Of a stretch of DNA of 64,000 nt, positions 1 to 9,532 are shown in pieces. The position numbers and the translations under genes are program-made. The DNA is taken from assembly GCF_039543205.1 (NCBI RefSeq), contig NZ_BAABJH010000007.1, positions 62,001 to 126,000 of the forward strand, written 5' to 3'. How positions within the stretch are numbered: position 1 is the stretch's first letter; each line of letters begins with the position of its first letter. Source of the stretch: Flaviramulus_B aquimarinus (GTDB taxonomy: Bacteria > Bacteroidota > Bacteroidia > Flavobacteriales > Flavobacteriaceae). Under the pieces are notes generated by a model. It was not told the origin of the DNA, did no database searches, and saw only the letters and a program-made list of their open reading frames with translations.

Positions 1-1
1 A

Positions 2-598
2 GATGGAACGCCTGTAGATATTGTATTAAATCCACTTGGTGTACCATCTCGTATGAATATCGGTCAGATTTATGAAACTGTACTAGGATGGGCCGGACAA
101 AAATTAGATCGTAAATATGCAACCCCTATTTTTGATGGTGCTACGATAGATCAAATTAACGGATTTACAGATGAAGCTGGAATTCCAAGATACGGACATA
201 CTTATTTATATGATGGTGGAACAGGTAAGCGTTTCGATCAACCAGCAACTGTTGGTGTGATTTATATGCTTAAACTAGGACACATGGTTGACGATAAAAT
301 GCATGCACGTTCTATTGGACCTTACTCATTAATCACACAACAACCTCTTGGTGGTAAAGCACAATTTGGTGGTCAGCGTTTTGGTGAGATGGAAGTATGG
401 GCACTTGAAGCTTATGGAGCATCAAGTACTTTACGTGAGATTTTAACTGTAAAATCTGATGATGTTATTGGTAGAGCCAAAACTTACGAAGCAATCGTAA
501 AAGGAGAACCAATGCCAGATCCAGGATTGCCAGAATCATTCAACGTACTTATGCACGAATTGAAAGGTTTAGGATTGGATATCAGATTAGAAGAGTAG
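2..598 (+). CDS. rpoB: RNA polymerase beta subunit, C-terminal part
   Basis: This is the 3' end of the gene for the beta subunit of RNA polymerase; the 5' part lies before the window. About 198 residues are visible. They include the conserved C-terminal block with GGKAQFGGQRFGEMEVWALE, which contacts beta' and forms part of the clamp and active-centre side of the enzyme. It ends with TAG and is followed after 32 bases by rpoC, the standard rpoBC order, so the two are almost certainly cotranscribed. The identification is secure from the motif and the neighbour. Confidence 0.97.
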   Translation, partial: DGTPVDIVLNPLGVPSRMNIGQIYETVLGWAGQKLDRKYATPIFDGATIDQINGFTDEAGIPRYGHTYLYDGGTGKRFDQPATVGVIYMLKLGHMVDDKMHARSIGPYSLITQQPLGGKAQFGGQRFGEMEVWALEAYGASSTLREILTVKSDDVIGRAKTYEAIVKGEPMPDPGLPESFNVLMHELKGLGLDIRLEE

Positions 599-630
599 TT
601 AATTAATTAAAATCATTTCAACCATATATT

Positions 631-3600
631 ATGGCAAGAAAACAAGATAAGTACACAGTAAAGAGGTTTAATAAAATCTCCATTGGTTTAGCATCTCCAG
701 AATCTATTTTAGCAGAGTCAAGAGGTGAAGTATTAAAGCCAGAAACTATCAATTATCGAACACACAAACCAGAACGTGATGGCTTGTTCTGTGAGCGCAT
801 TTTTGGGCCTGTAAAGGATTATGAGTGTGCATGTGGTAAATATAAAAGAATCCGTTACAAAGGTATCGTTTGCGACCGTTGTGGAGTAGAAGTAACCGAA
901 AAGAAAGTACGTCGTGATAGAGTAGGACACATTAACCTTGTTGTTCCAGTTGCTCATATTTGGTATTTCCGTTCGTTACCAAACAAAATTGGTTATTTAT
1001 TAGGCTTACCATCTAAGAAATTAGATATGATTATTTACTACGAGCGTTACGTAGTTATTCAGCCTGGCAATGCCAAAAATGAAGAAGGCGAACCATTACA
1101 AAAAATGGATTTCCTTACGGAAGAAGAATATTTAAATATTCTTGAAACACTTCCTCAAGATAATCAGTATTTAGACGATGAAGATCCAAATAAGTTTTTA
1201 GCTAAAATGGGTGCTGAGTGTTTAATTGATTTATTAGCAAGAATTGATTTACAAGCATTGTCTTATGAATTACGTCATAAAGCAAATACAGAAACGTCTA
1301 AACAACGTAAAACTGAAGCTTTAAAGCGCTTACAAGTTGTTGAAGCCTTACGTGAATCTAACAATAACAGAGAGAATCGTCCAGAATGGATGATTATGAA
1401 AGTTGTGCCAATTATTCCACCAGAATTACGTCCTTTAGTACCGTTAGATGGTGGTCGTTTTGCAACGTCTGATTTAAATGATTTATACCGTCGTGTAATT
1501 ATCCGTAACAACCGTCTTAAAAGGTTGGTTGAGATAAAAGCACCAGAAGTAATTTTACGTAACGAAAAACGTATGTTACAAGAATCAGTAGATTCATTAT
1601 TTGATAACACACGTAAATCATCTGCAGTAAAAACAGATTCTAACAGACCGTTAAAATCGTTATCCGATTCACTTAAAGGTAAGCAAGGGCGTTTTCGTCA
1701 AAACTTACTTGGTAAGCGTGTTGACTATTCTGCACGATCTGTAATTGTTGTTGGGCCAGAATTGAAATTATTTGAATGTGGATTGCCAAAAAATATGGCA
1801 GCTGAGTTATATAAACCTTTCGTTATTAGAAAATTAATAGAAAGAGGTATTGTTAAAACAGTAAAATCTGCAAAAAAGATTATAGATAAAAGAGAACCAG
1901 TTGTTTGGGATATATTAGAGAATGTTTTAAAAGGACATCCAGTGCTTTTAAATCGTGCTCCTACGTTACACAGACTTGGTATTCAAGCATTCCAACCAAA
2001 ATTAATTGAGGGGAAAGCAATTCAATTACACCCATTAGTGTGTACAGCATTTAATGCGGATTTTGATGGTGACCAAATGGCAGTACATTTGCCTTTAGGA
2101 CCAGAAGCTATTTTAGAATGTCAATTATTAATGTTGGCGTCTCATAATATCTTAAACCCAGCAAACGGATCTCCAGTTACGGTACCTTCGCAAGATATGG
2201 TACTTGGTTTATATTATATGACCAAGCTACGTAAGTCTACTCCAGAAGTGCCAATTAAAGGAGAAGGTTTAACATTTTATTCTCCAGAAGAAGTAGAAAT
2301 TGCTTTTAATGAGCAACGTGTAGATTTAAATGCAGGTATAAAAGTAAGAACAATCGATTTAAATGAAGATGGTAAGCTTGACAGAATGATTGTTGAAACT
2401 ACTGTTGGTCGTGTGTTGTTTAATCAACATGTTCCTCAAGCAGCAGGGTTCATTAATCAAGTATTAACCAAAAAATCTTTAAGAGATATTATTGGAGATA
2501 TTTTGAAAGTGACATCTGTACCTGAAACGGCTAATTTCCTTGATAGTATTAGAACTTTAGGGTTCAAGTTTGCATTCCAAGGCGGGTTATCATTTAGTTT
2601 AGGAGATATTATCATACCACCAGAAAAGCAAGGTATGATTGATAAAGCTAATGGTTTAGTTGATGGTATTACTGGTAACTATAATATGGGACTTATTACC
2701 AATAATGAGCGTTACAACCAAGTAATTGATATCTGGACTTCTACAAATGCTGAATTGACTGAATTGTCAATGAAACGTATTAGAGAAGACCAACAAGGGT
2801 TCAACTCGGTGTTTATGATGCTTGATTCTGGAGCTCGTGGATCTAAAGAACAGATTCGTCAGCTTACAGGTATGCGTGGATTAATGGCAAAACCAAAAAA
2901 ATCGAATGCAGGTGGAGGAGAGATTATTGAAAACCCAATTCTTTCTAACTTTAAAGAAGGGCTTTCAATTTTAGAATACTTTATTTCTACACACGGTGCA
3001 CGTAAAGGTCTTGCAGATACGGCCCTTAAAACAGCCGATGCAGGTTACTTAACACGTCGTTTAGTAGATGTGTCTCAAGATGTTATTATCAATACAGAAG
3101 ATTGTGGTACATTAAGAGGGGTTGAAGTTGAGCCATTAAAGAAAAATGATGAAGTTGTTGAAACTTTAGAAGAAAGAATTGTTGGTCGTGTATCACTAAA
3201 CGATGTACATAACCCACTAACAGATGAGTTACTAGTATCAGCAGGTCAGTTAATTGAAGATGGTATAGCAAAAGCTATTGGAGATTCACCTATCGAAAGC
3301 CTAGAAGTGCGTTCAGCATTAACATGTGAGGCCTTAAAAGGTATTTGTTCTAAATGTTACGGACGTAACTTAGCAACAGGTAAGATGGTACAACGTGGTG
3401 AAGCTGTAGGTGTAGTTGCTGCACAATCTATTGGTGAACCAGGTACACAGTTAACATTACGTACGTTCCACGTAGGAGGTATTGCTGGTAACATATCTGA
3501 AGATAATAAATTAGCTGTTAAATTTGATGGTATTGCAGAAATTGAAGATTTAAAAACAGTTAAGGGTCAAGATAATGACGGTAATAATATTGATATCGTT

Positions 3601-4932
3601 ATTTCTAGAACATCTGAACTTAAACTTATAGATAAGAAAACGGGTATTGTTTTAAGTACCAATAATATACCTTATGGATCGACCATTAATGTAAAGAATG
3701 GTGACCAATTAAGTAAAGGTGATGTGGTTTGTACTTGGGATCCATATAATGGTGTTATTATTTCAGAATTTGCGGGTAAAGTAAAATATGAAAACATCGA
3801 ACAAGGGGTTACTTACCAAGTAGAAATTGATGAGCAAACAGGTTTCCAAGAGAAAGTAATTTCTGAATCTAGAAACAAAAAGCTTATTCCAACACTTCAT
3901 ATTGAAGATGCTAAGGGTGAAACAATTCGTTCTTATAACTTGCCAGTAGGAGCTCATTTAATGATTGATGACGGTGAGAAAATTAGTGTTGGTAAGATCT
4001 TAGTTAAGATTCCTCGTAAATCTGCAAAAGCAGGTGATATTACAGGAGGTCTTCCTCGTGTAACCGAGTTGTTTGAAGCGCGTAACCCTTCTAACCCTGC
4101 AGTTGTAAGTGCTATTGATGGCGTGGTTTCTTTTGGAAAAATAAAAAGAGGTAACCGCGAGATTATAGTAGAATCTAAATTAGGTGATATTAAGAAATAC
4201 TTAGTGAAATTATCTAATCAAATTCTTGTACAAGAAAATGATTATGTAAAAGCAGGTATGCCTTTATCAGATGGTTCTATTACGCCAAATGATATCTTAA
4301 ATATAAAAGGACCTTCAGCAGTTCAACAATACTTAGTTAATGAGGTGCAAGAAGTATATCGTTTACAAGGTGTGAAGATTAATGATAAACACTTTGAGGT
4401 TGTTGTAAGACAAATGATGCGTAAAGTTAGAATTATTGATTCTGGTGATACTATTTTCTTAGAAGATCAATTGGCTCATAAAGCTGACTTTATTAAAGAA
4501 AATGATGATATTTTTGGAATGAAAGTCATTGAAGATGCTGGAGATTCTACGAATCTTAATGCAGGACAAATTATTTCGCCTCGCGATTTAAGAGATGAAA
4601 ATTCTATTTTACGTCGTGAAGATAAAAAACTTGTAGTAGCTAGAGATGCTCAACCGGCAACAGCTACACCAATATTACAAGGTATTACAAGAGCATCACT
4701 TCAAACTAAGTCATTTATTTCTGCGGCATCGTTCCAAGAAACAACTAAAGTTCTTAATGAAGCAGCAGTAGCTGGTAAAGTAGACTCTTTAGAAGGCTTG
4801 AAAGAGAATGTAATTGTTGGACACAGAATTCCAGCAGGAACAGGTATGCGAAATTATACAGACATTATTGTTGGCTCTAAAGAAGAGTTTGATGAAATGA
4901 TGCAAGTAAAACAAGAATTGAATTATAATTAA
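631..4932 (+). CDS. rpoC: RNA polymerase beta' subunit
   Basis: This 1433-residue protein is the catalytic beta' subunit of RNA polymerase. The N-terminal zinc site CACGKYKRIRYKGIVCDRCG is visible near residues 66-85. The active-site loop NADFDGDQMAVH carries the three Mg-binding Asp residues. A second Cys cluster (CEALKGICSKCYGR) lies in the C-terminal half. The length fits Bacteroidota beta' subunits. The ATG follows an A-rich leader 32 bases after the rpoB stop. Nothing appears truncated or shifted. Confidence 0.99.
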   Translation: MARKQDKYTVKRFNKISIGLASPESILAESRGEVLKPETINYRTHKPERDGLFCERIFGPVKDYECACGKYKRIRYKGIVCDRCGVEVTEKKVRRDRVGHINLVVPVAHIWYFRSLPNKIGYLLGLPSKKLDMIIYYERYVVIQPGNAKNEEGEPLQKMDFLTEEEYLNILETLPQDNQYLDDEDPNKFLAKMGAECLIDLLARIDLQALSYELRHKANTETSKQRKTEALKRLQVVEALRESNNNRENRPEWMIMKVVPIIPPELRPLVPLDGGRFATSDLNDLYRRVIIRNNRLKRLVEIKAPEVILRNEKRMLQESVDSLFDNTRKSSAVKTDSNRPLKSLSDSLKGKQGRFRQNLLGKRVDYSARSVIVVGPELKLFECGLPKNMAAELYKPFVIRKLIERGIVKTVKSAKKIIDKREPVVWDILENVLKGHPVLLNRAPTLHRLGIQAFQPKLIEGKAIQLHPLVCTAFNADFDGDQMAVHLPLGPEAILECQLLMLASHNILNPANGSPVTVPSQDMVLGLYYMTKLRKSTPEVPIKGEGLTFYSPEEVEIAFNEQRVDLNAGIKVRTIDLNEDGKLDRMIVETTVGRVLFNQHVPQAAGFINQVLTKKSLRDIIGDILKVTSVPETANFLDSIRTLGFKFAFQGGLSFSLGDIIIPPEKQGMIDKANGLVDGITGNYNMGLITNNERYNQVIDIWTSTNAELTELSMKRIREDQQGFNSVFMMLDSGARGSKEQIRQLTGMRGLMAKPKKSNAGGGEIIENPILSNFKEGLSILEYFISTHGARKGLADTALKTADAGYLTRRLVDVSQDVIINTEDCGTLRGVEVEPLKKNDEVVETLEERIVGRVSLNDVHNPLTDELLVSAGQLIEDGIAKAIGDSPIESLEVRSALTCEALKGICSKCYGRNLATGKMVQRGEAVGVVAAQSIGEPGTQLTLRTFHVGGIAGNISEDNKLAVKFDGIAEIEDLKTVKGQDNDGNNIDIVISRTSELKLIDKKTGIVLSTNNIPYGSTINVKNGDQLSKGDVVCTWDPYNGVIISEFAGKVKYENIEQGVTYQVEIDEQTGFQEKVISESRNKKLIPTLHIEDAKGETIRSYNLPVGAHLMIDDGEKISVGKILVKIPRKSAKAGDITGGLPRVTELFEARNPSNPAVVSAIDGVVSFGKIKRGNREIIVESKLGDIKKYLVKLSNQILVQENDYVKAGMPLSDGSITPNDILNIKGPSAVQQYLVNEVQEVYRLQGVKINDKHFEVVVRQMMRKVRIIDSGDTIFLEDQLAHKADFIKENDDIFGMKVIEDAGDSTNLNAGQIISPRDLRDENSILRREDKKLVVARDAQPATATPILQGITRASLQTKSFISAASFQETTKVLNEAAVAGKVDSLEGLKENVIVGHRIPAGTGMRNYTDIIVGSKEEFDEMMQVKQELNYN

Positions 4933-4939
4933 ATAAGAC

Positions 4940-4975
4940 ACAAGTTTTACGAACCTAAGGGGGAGTAAAACTTGT
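4940..4975 (+). other. Perfect 10-bp hairpin after rpoC
   Basis: ACAAGTTTTA (4940-4949) is followed by a 16-base loop and the exact complement TAAAACTTGT (4966-4975). There is no T-run, so it is not a classical terminator. It begins eight bases after the rpoC stop. It could protect the rpoBC mRNA 3' end or act as a processing site; both are inferences. Confidence 0.7.
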
Positions 4976-4986
4976 AAGTCGAATTT

Positions 4987-5006
4987 ATCCCAACGCAGGT
5001 TGGGAT
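4987..5006 (+). other. Perfect 8-bp hairpin with 4-base loop
   Basis: ATCCCAAC and GTTGGGAT pair perfectly around the loop GCAG. It is the second of three hairpins between rpoC and the DUF3467 gene. No T-run follows. Role unknown. Confidence 0.7.
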
Positions 5007-5025
5007 CTGTTTAAAGATAACGAAA

Positions 5026-5060
5026 AGTCCTGCTAAGCATATAGTAGGGCTTTTTATTTT
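5026..5060 (+). terminator. Rho-independent terminator of rpoBC
   Basis: A nine-pair stem with two G-U pairs (AGTCCTGCT against AGTAGGGCT) is followed by a T-rich tract. It is the third hairpin of the rpoC downstream region and the only one with a U-run, so it probably ends the rpoBC transcript. Confidence 0.75.
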
Positions 5061-5117
5061 AAAGTCGATTATTAATAAGACTTCCACCTTCGTGTAAGTT
5101 AAAAAATAAAATTTTCA

Positions 5118-5435
5118 ATGGCAGACAAAAAAGATAATAAAAAACAAGGACAAATAAACATTGAATTAGATGAGAAAGTTGCAGAAGGAACATATTCTAA
5201 CTTAGCTATTATAAATCATTCAGTTTCAGAATTTGTAGTTGATTTTGTAAACATTATGCCCGGAGTCCCAAAAAGTAAGGTGAAATCTAGAATAATTTTA
5301 ACGCCGCAGCACGCCAAACGTTTATTAAAAGCTTTAACAGATAATGTTAATAGGTTTGAAAATGCTCATGGTGAAATTAAAGATTACGAGCAACCGCCTA
5401 TTCCATTAAATTTTGGACCTACAGGTCAAGCATAA
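5118..5435 (+). CDS. DUF3467 domain-containing protein
   Basis: This 105-residue soluble protein matches the small DUF3467 family of Bacteroidota and some other bacteria, which has no assigned biochemical role. The core reads as a beta-rich unit (NIELDEKVAEGTYSNLAIINHS, then FVVDFVNIMPG, then SRIILTPQHAKRLLKAL). A charged Lys-rich start and a Pro-rich tail (EQPPIPLNFGPTG) are typical of the family. It commonly follows rpoC in Flavobacteriia, but the terminator in between suggests its own expression or read-through. Confidence 0.88.
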   Translation: MADKKDNKKQGQINIELDEKVAEGTYSNLAIINHSVSEFVVDFVNIMPGVPKSKVKSRIILTPQHAKRLLKALTDNVNRFENAHGEIKDYEQPPIPLNFGPTGQA

Positions 5436-5438
5436 TAT

Positions 5439-5476
5439 AAAAAAGCCTTTAAAAATTATTTTCAAAGGCTTTTTTA
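5439..5476. terminator. Bidirectional terminator
   Basis: AAAAAAGCCTTT and AAAGGCTTTTTT form a stem flanked by an A-run and a T-run. It lies between the convergent DUF3467 and [4Fe-4S] protein genes and can serve both strands. Confidence 0.9.
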
Positions 5477-5496
5477 TATTATAGAAGTTAAGCTTA

Positions 5497-5724
5497 TTAA
5501 GCAACATCTTTTTTTACGTTAAACTGTAATGCACCAGAAGGGCATCGTTTTACCTGCTCTATTATTTTTTTGGTTGAAGCACCATCTATATCTACCCAAG
5601 GAATAACGGAAGTTCTAAAAACATTGGAAAGTTCCTTTGCACAAGTTTCAGATTGAATACATACACAAGGATCGTAGGTTACTGTAATATCAGCGTTACT
5701 GAATTTTTTAGCGTTAATTTTCAT
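5497..5724 (-). CDS. Divergent [4Fe-4S] mono-cluster ferredoxin-like protein
   Basis: This 75-residue protein matches the Fer4_19 (YjdI-like) family. Four cysteines fit one cluster: C-V-C around residues 20-22, C28, and the C-terminal RCPSGAL motif, where Cys-Pro closes the site. The family is presumed to carry electrons; the partner is unknown. It is downstream of prfC on the same strand, but with a 118-base gap, so cotranscription is uncertain. Confidence 0.85.
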   Translation of the reverse strand: MKINAKKFSNADITVTYDPCVCIQSETCAKELSNVFRTSVIPWVDIDGASTKKIIEQVKRCPSGALQFNVKKDVA

Positions 5725-5842
5725 AATTTAATCATTTTGGGGTTATGATTCTTAGTTAAATTTAAAAACAGAAAAGTTTAGTATTTAGAATAATCGTTAA
5801 AAAGCATTTTTCAAGTCATTAATAGACGAAATACACCTGGTT

Positions 5843-7432
5843 TTAATCAAACTCAGAAGTAAAATGAAGTTTAATGTTTGGGTACTTTTGCTGAGTCATC
5901 TGTAATGAGAATGCCGAATCTGCTAAAAATACAAGCTGATTTTGCTTGTCTTTAGCTAAAAAACGTTGTTTAACTCTAACAAATTCTTTGTATTCATCAG
6001 TTTTAGAATTTTTTGGATCTACCCAACATGCTTTATATACATTCAAGTTTTCATAAGTACATTTAGCACCATACTCATGTTCCAACCTGTATTGAATAAC
6101 CTCATATTGTAAGGCGCCAACAGTACCAATTACTTTTCTACCATTAAGTTCTAAAGTAAATAATTGTGCCACACCTTCATCCATAAGTTGATCGATTCCT
6201 TTAAACAATTGTTTAGATTTTAAAGGATCTGCATTATTAATATATCTAAAATGTTCAGGAGAAAAGCTAGGAACACCTTTATAGTTTAATATTTCTCCTT
6301 CCGTTAAGGTGTCTCCAATTTTAAAAGTTCCAGTATCTTGTAAACCAACAATATCACCTGGGAATGATATATCAACAATTTCCTTTTTTTCAGCAAAAAA
6401 AGCATTTGGACTAGAAAACTTCACTTTTTTCTTATTCCTAACATGCAAATAAGGGGAGTTACGTTTAAATTCTCCAGAAACAATTTTAACAAAAGCCAAT
6501 CTATTTCTGTGATTTGGATCCATATTAGCATGTATTTTAAATACAAACCCGCTAAAATTAGATTCATCGGGTTTTACTAATCGCTCTTCACTTTGTTTTG
6601 GTCTTGGTTTTGGAGCAATATCAACAAAACAGTCCAATAATTCCCTAACCCCAAAATTATTTAAAGCAGAACCAAAGAAAACAGGTTGCTGTTCGCCGTT
6701 AAGGTATTTTTCTTTATCAAATTCAGGATAAATACCTTCCACTAATTCAATTTCCTCTCTAAGGGTATTAGCAGCTGTATCGCCAACTAAACTATCTAAT
6801 TCTGGAGATGATAAATCCGATATTTCTACAGTTTCTTCAATATCTTTTCTACTATCACCACTAAAAAGATTGATGTTTTTCTCCCAAATATTATAAATAC
6901 CTTTAAAATCATAACCCATACCAATCGGGAAACTTAAAGGCACCACTTTTAAACCTAATTTTTGCTCAACTTCATCCAATAAATCAAAGGCATCCTTTCC
7001 TTCTCTATCCATTTTGTTAATGAATACAATCATAGGAATGTTTCGCATACGACAAACTTCTACTAGTTTTTCAGTTTGTTCCTCAACACCTTTTGCCACA
7101 TCAATGACTACAATAACACTATCAACAGCAGTTAATGTCCTAAAGGTGTCTTCAGCAAAGTCTTTATGACCAGGCGTGTCAAGAATATTGATTTTTATAC
7201 CATTATATTCAAAAGCCAAAACGGACGTTGCAACCGAAATACCACGTTGACGCTCAATTTCCATAAAGTCACTAGTAGCCCCTTTCTTAATTTTATTACT
7301 TTTTACAGCACCTGCTTCTTGAATGGCACCACCGAAAAGAAGTAATTTTTCTGTTAACGTGGTTTTACCAGCATCTGGATGTGATATAATACCAAAAGTT
7401 CGTCTGCGTTCTATTTCTTTTAAAAAACTCAT
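5843..7432 (-). CDS. prfC: Peptide chain release factor 3
   Basis: This translational GTPase recycles release factors RF1 and RF2 from the ribosome. With the start at 7432 it is 529 residues, the same as E. coli RF3. It begins MSFLKEIERRRTFGIISHPDAGKTT, matching the family start. The P-loop (HPDAGKTT) is at about residues 18-25, followed by switch II DTPGHKDF and NKMDREG. An in-frame ATG at 7525 would add 31 residues unlike the family. A -7 box TATCTTTG at 7455-7462 lies between the two, so the longer form would not be transcribed from it. Confidence 0.97.
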   Translation of the reverse strand: MSFLKEIERRRTFGIISHPDAGKTTLTEKLLLFGGAIQEAGAVKSNKIKKGATSDFMEIERQRGISVATSVLAFEYNGIKINILDTPGHKDFAEDTFRTLTAVDSVIVVIDVAKGVEEQTEKLVEVCRMRNIPMIVFINKMDREGKDAFDLLDEVEQKLGLKVVPLSFPIGMGYDFKGIYNIWEKNINLFSGDSRKDIEETVEISDLSSPELDSLVGDTAANTLREEIELVEGIYPEFDKEKYLNGEQQPVFFGSALNNFGVRELLDCFVDIAPKPRPKQSEERLVKPDESNFSGFVFKIHANMDPNHRNRLAFVKIVSGEFKRNSPYLHVRNKKKVKFSSPNAFFAEKKEIVDISFPGDIVGLQDTGTFKIGDTLTEGEILNYKGVPSFSPEHFRYINNADPLKSKQLFKGIDQLMDEGVAQLFTLELNGRKVIGTVGALQYEVIQYRLEHEYGAKCTYENLNVYKACWVDPKNSKTDEYKEFVRVKQRFLAKDKQNQLVFLADSAFSLQMTQQKYPNIKLHFTSEFD

Positions 7433-7454
7433 ATTTGTCTTTGCAAATGGGTTG

Positions 7455-7462
7455 CAAAGATA
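7455..7462 (-). promoter_or_regulatory. Likely prfC -7 element
   Basis: On the minus strand this reads TATCTTTG, a match to the Bacteroidota -7 consensus TAnnTTTG. It lies 23 bases upstream of the chosen prfC start and supports the short N-terminus. Confidence 0.6.
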
Positions 7463-7546
7463 ATATTTATAACGCCAATAAGAATAGAAGTTTAAGCCAC
7501 TTTTTAAATTTCTAATTAGAAACATGTTTTTTAAAAATTTACTTGG

Positions 7547-7554
7547 TATTTTTG
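7547..7554 (+). promoter_or_regulatory. Likely idi -7 element
   Basis: TATTTTTG matches TAnnTTTG and sits seven bases before the idi ATG. The leader would be very short. No good -33 box is seen. Confidence 0.45.
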
Positions 7555-7561
7555 TTTAACT

Positions 7562-8086
7562 ATGAAAGAAGAAAAAGTAATTCTTGTTAACGAAAATGAT
7601 GAACAGATTGGTTTGATGGCTAAATTAGAAGCCCATGAAAAGGCCTTATTACACCGTGCATTTTCTGTTTTTATTTTTAATAATGATAATGAGTTGATGT
7701 TGCAACAACGCGCCTTAGATAAATATCACTCACCAGGGCTTTGGACCAATACGTGTTGTAGTCATCAGAGAGATGGGGAAACTAACATTGAAGCAGGTAT
7801 GAGACGTTTACAAGAAGAAATGGGATTTGTTGTAAATTTGCAAGAATCTATTTCTTTTATATATAAAGCACCGTTTGATAATGGTTTAACCGAGCATGAA
7901 TATGATCATGTACTACTTGGGAAATACAATGATGAACCCATTATTAATACTGATGAAGTTGCTAGTTGGAAATGGATGCCTTTAGAAGATGTAAAAGTTG
8001 ATATATCCTTACAGCCTGAACTTTATACAGAATGGTTTAAAGTGATTTTTGATAAATTCTACGAACACATAAATATAGTATCTTAA
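7562..8086 (+). CDS. idi: Isopentenyl-diphosphate delta-isomerase, type I
   Basis: This 174-residue Nudix-fold enzyme interconverts isopentenyl and dimethylallyl diphosphate for isoprenoid synthesis. The N-terminal metal-site region AHEKALLHRAFS, the catalytic cysteine in TNTCCSH (about residue 66), the Nudix-like GETNIEAGMRRLQEEMG and the acidic EHEYDH motif with the second catalytic Glu are all present. The length is typical. Its stop abuts the ATG of the PTPS gene, so the two are cotranscribed. Confidence 0.96.
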   Translation: MKEEKVILVNENDEQIGLMAKLEAHEKALLHRAFSVFIFNNDNELMLQQRALDKYHSPGLWTNTCCSHQRDGETNIEAGMRRLQEEMGFVVNLQESISFIYKAPFDNGLTEHEYDHVLLGKYNDEPIINTDEVASWKWMPLEDVKVDISLQPELYTEWFKVIFDKFYEHINIVS

Positions 8087-8497
8087 ATGAAAGTAACGGT
8101 TAGTAGAAAAGCCCATTTTAATGCAGCCCATAGGCTGTATAGAAAAGATTGGAGCTTCGAAAAAAATGATGGCATCTTTGGAAAATGTAATAACCCTAAT
8201 TTTCATGGTCATAATTATGAACTTATTGTAAGTGTTACTGGGATTATTGATGAAGAAACAGGTTATGTTATTGATATGAAGATTTTAAAAGATATTATTA
8301 AGAGCGAAGTTGAAGATGCTTTTGATCATAAAAATTTAAATGTTGAAGTTCCAGAATTTAAAGATTTAAACCCTACAGCTGAAAATATAGCTGTTGTAAT
8401 TTTTAATAAAATAAGGCCTAAATTAGATGCCGAATTAGAACTTGAAATTACACTTTTTGAAACCCCTCGTAACTTTGTAACGTATTCTGGAAAATAA
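8087..8497 (+). CDS. 6-pyruvoyl tetrahydropterin synthase / QueD family
   Basis: This 136-residue zinc enzyme acts on dihydroneopterin triphosphate, giving either carboxytetrahydropterin (queuosine route) or pyruvoyl-tetrahydropterin. The zinc ligands are His15 and the HGH pair at 40/42. The catalytic Cys34 lies in GKCNNPNFHGHNY, and FDHKNLN is the family motif. Sequence alone does not separate QueD from the eukaryote-like PTPS activity. It starts directly at the idi stop and is followed by manA after one base, so the three form one operon. Confidence 0.9.
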   Translation: MKVTVSRKAHFNAAHRLYRKDWSFEKNDGIFGKCNNPNFHGHNYELIVSVTGIIDEETGYVIDMKILKDIIKSEVEDAFDHKNLNVEVPEFKDLNPTAENIAVVIFNKIRPKLDAELELEITLFETPRNFVTYSGK

Positions 8498-8498
8498 A

Positions 8499-9470
8499 AT
8501 GAATAACACTTTATACCCAATTAAATTCACGCCTATCTTAAAAGATAAAATTTGGGGTGGACAAAAACTAAAAACACTTCTTAATAAAAAATCGGATTTA
8601 CCTAATATAGGCGAAAGTTGGGAAATTAGCGATGTTGAAGGCGATACTTCCATCGTTTCAAATGGTCATTTAAAAGGACAATCTTTAAAAGGTTTATTAG
8701 AAACTTTAAAAGCCGATCTAATAGGAAGTAAAAATTATAAAACCTTTGGAAATAAATTTCCGCTTTTAATTAAATTTATTGATGCTGAGAAAGATTTGTC
8801 AATTCAGTTGCATCCCAATGATGAGCTAGCGGCCAAGCGCCATAATTCTTTTGGAAAAACTGAAATGTGGTATACTTTGCAAGCTGATGATGATGCCAAT
8901 TTAATTGTTGGATTTAATCAGGATATGACTCCAGAAAAATATTTAAGTCATTTAAAAGCTAAAACACTTACAGACATCGTAAATTTTGATAAAGTAAAAG
9001 TTGGCGACACTTATTTTATTGAAGTTGGTCGTATTCATGCTATTGGAGCTGGCGTTATGGTTGCCGAAATACAGCAAACTAGTGATATTACCTATCGTGT
9101 TTATGATTGGGATAGAGTAGATGATAAAGGCAATGAAAGAGAATTGCATAACGATTTGGCTATTGATGCTTTCGATTTTAACATGCCAGATAATTTTAGA
9201 GTCAATTACTCAAAAGAAGAAAACAAGTCAAACCAAATGGTGAGTTGTCCATATTTTACAACAAGCTACTTAGAGGTAACTAAAACACTTAAAAAAGAGA
9301 ATAAACAGGATTCCTTTTTCATTTATATGTGTGTTGAAGGTGAAGCAGAAGTTTCTGCAAACGGTGTTACTGAATATGTAAAAAAAGGTGAAACTGTATT
9401 GTTGCCTGCAGCAATTAAAGATTATCAAATCACTTCTAAAAAGGCTACATTATTAGAAGTTTATGTATAA
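8499..9470 (+). CDS. manA: Mannose-6-phosphate isomerase, class I (short form)
   Basis: This 323-residue enzyme interconverts mannose-6-phosphate and fructose-6-phosphate. Zinc ligands are visible as Gln and His in SIQLHPND (about residues 103-105), the Glu of KTEMWY and the His of GRIHAIGAG. The EIQQTSDITYRVYDWDR block is diagnostic of the short Firmicutes/Bacteroidota form. It is the third gene of the idi run. The product feeds GDP-mannose and surface polysaccharide synthesis. Confidence 0.95.
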   Translation: MNNTLYPIKFTPILKDKIWGGQKLKTLLNKKSDLPNIGESWEISDVEGDTSIVSNGHLKGQSLKGLLETLKADLIGSKNYKTFGNKFPLLIKFIDAEKDLSIQLHPNDELAAKRHNSFGKTEMWYTLQADDDANLIVGFNQDMTPEKYLSHLKAKTLTDIVNFDKVKVGDTYFIEVGRIHAIGAGVMVAEIQQTSDITYRVYDWDRVDDKGNERELHNDLAIDAFDFNMPDNFRVNYSKEENKSNQMVSCPYFTTSYLEVTKTLKKENKQDSFFIYMCVEGEAEVSANGVTEYVKKGETVLLPAAIKDYQITSKKATLLEVYV

Positions 9471-9532
9471 TCAAAAAATGAATCTTTATTTGAATTAAAT
9501 ACTTATTTTTGTTAAAATTTAAAACACACAAG

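Noticed and set aside
1275..1610. Minus-strand ORFs inside rpoC
   Set aside because: They are shadow frames of a strongly conserved gene and have no family resemblance.
7433..7525. Longer N-terminus of prfC
   Set aside because: The extra 31 residues do not resemble RF3, and the -7 box lies inside them.
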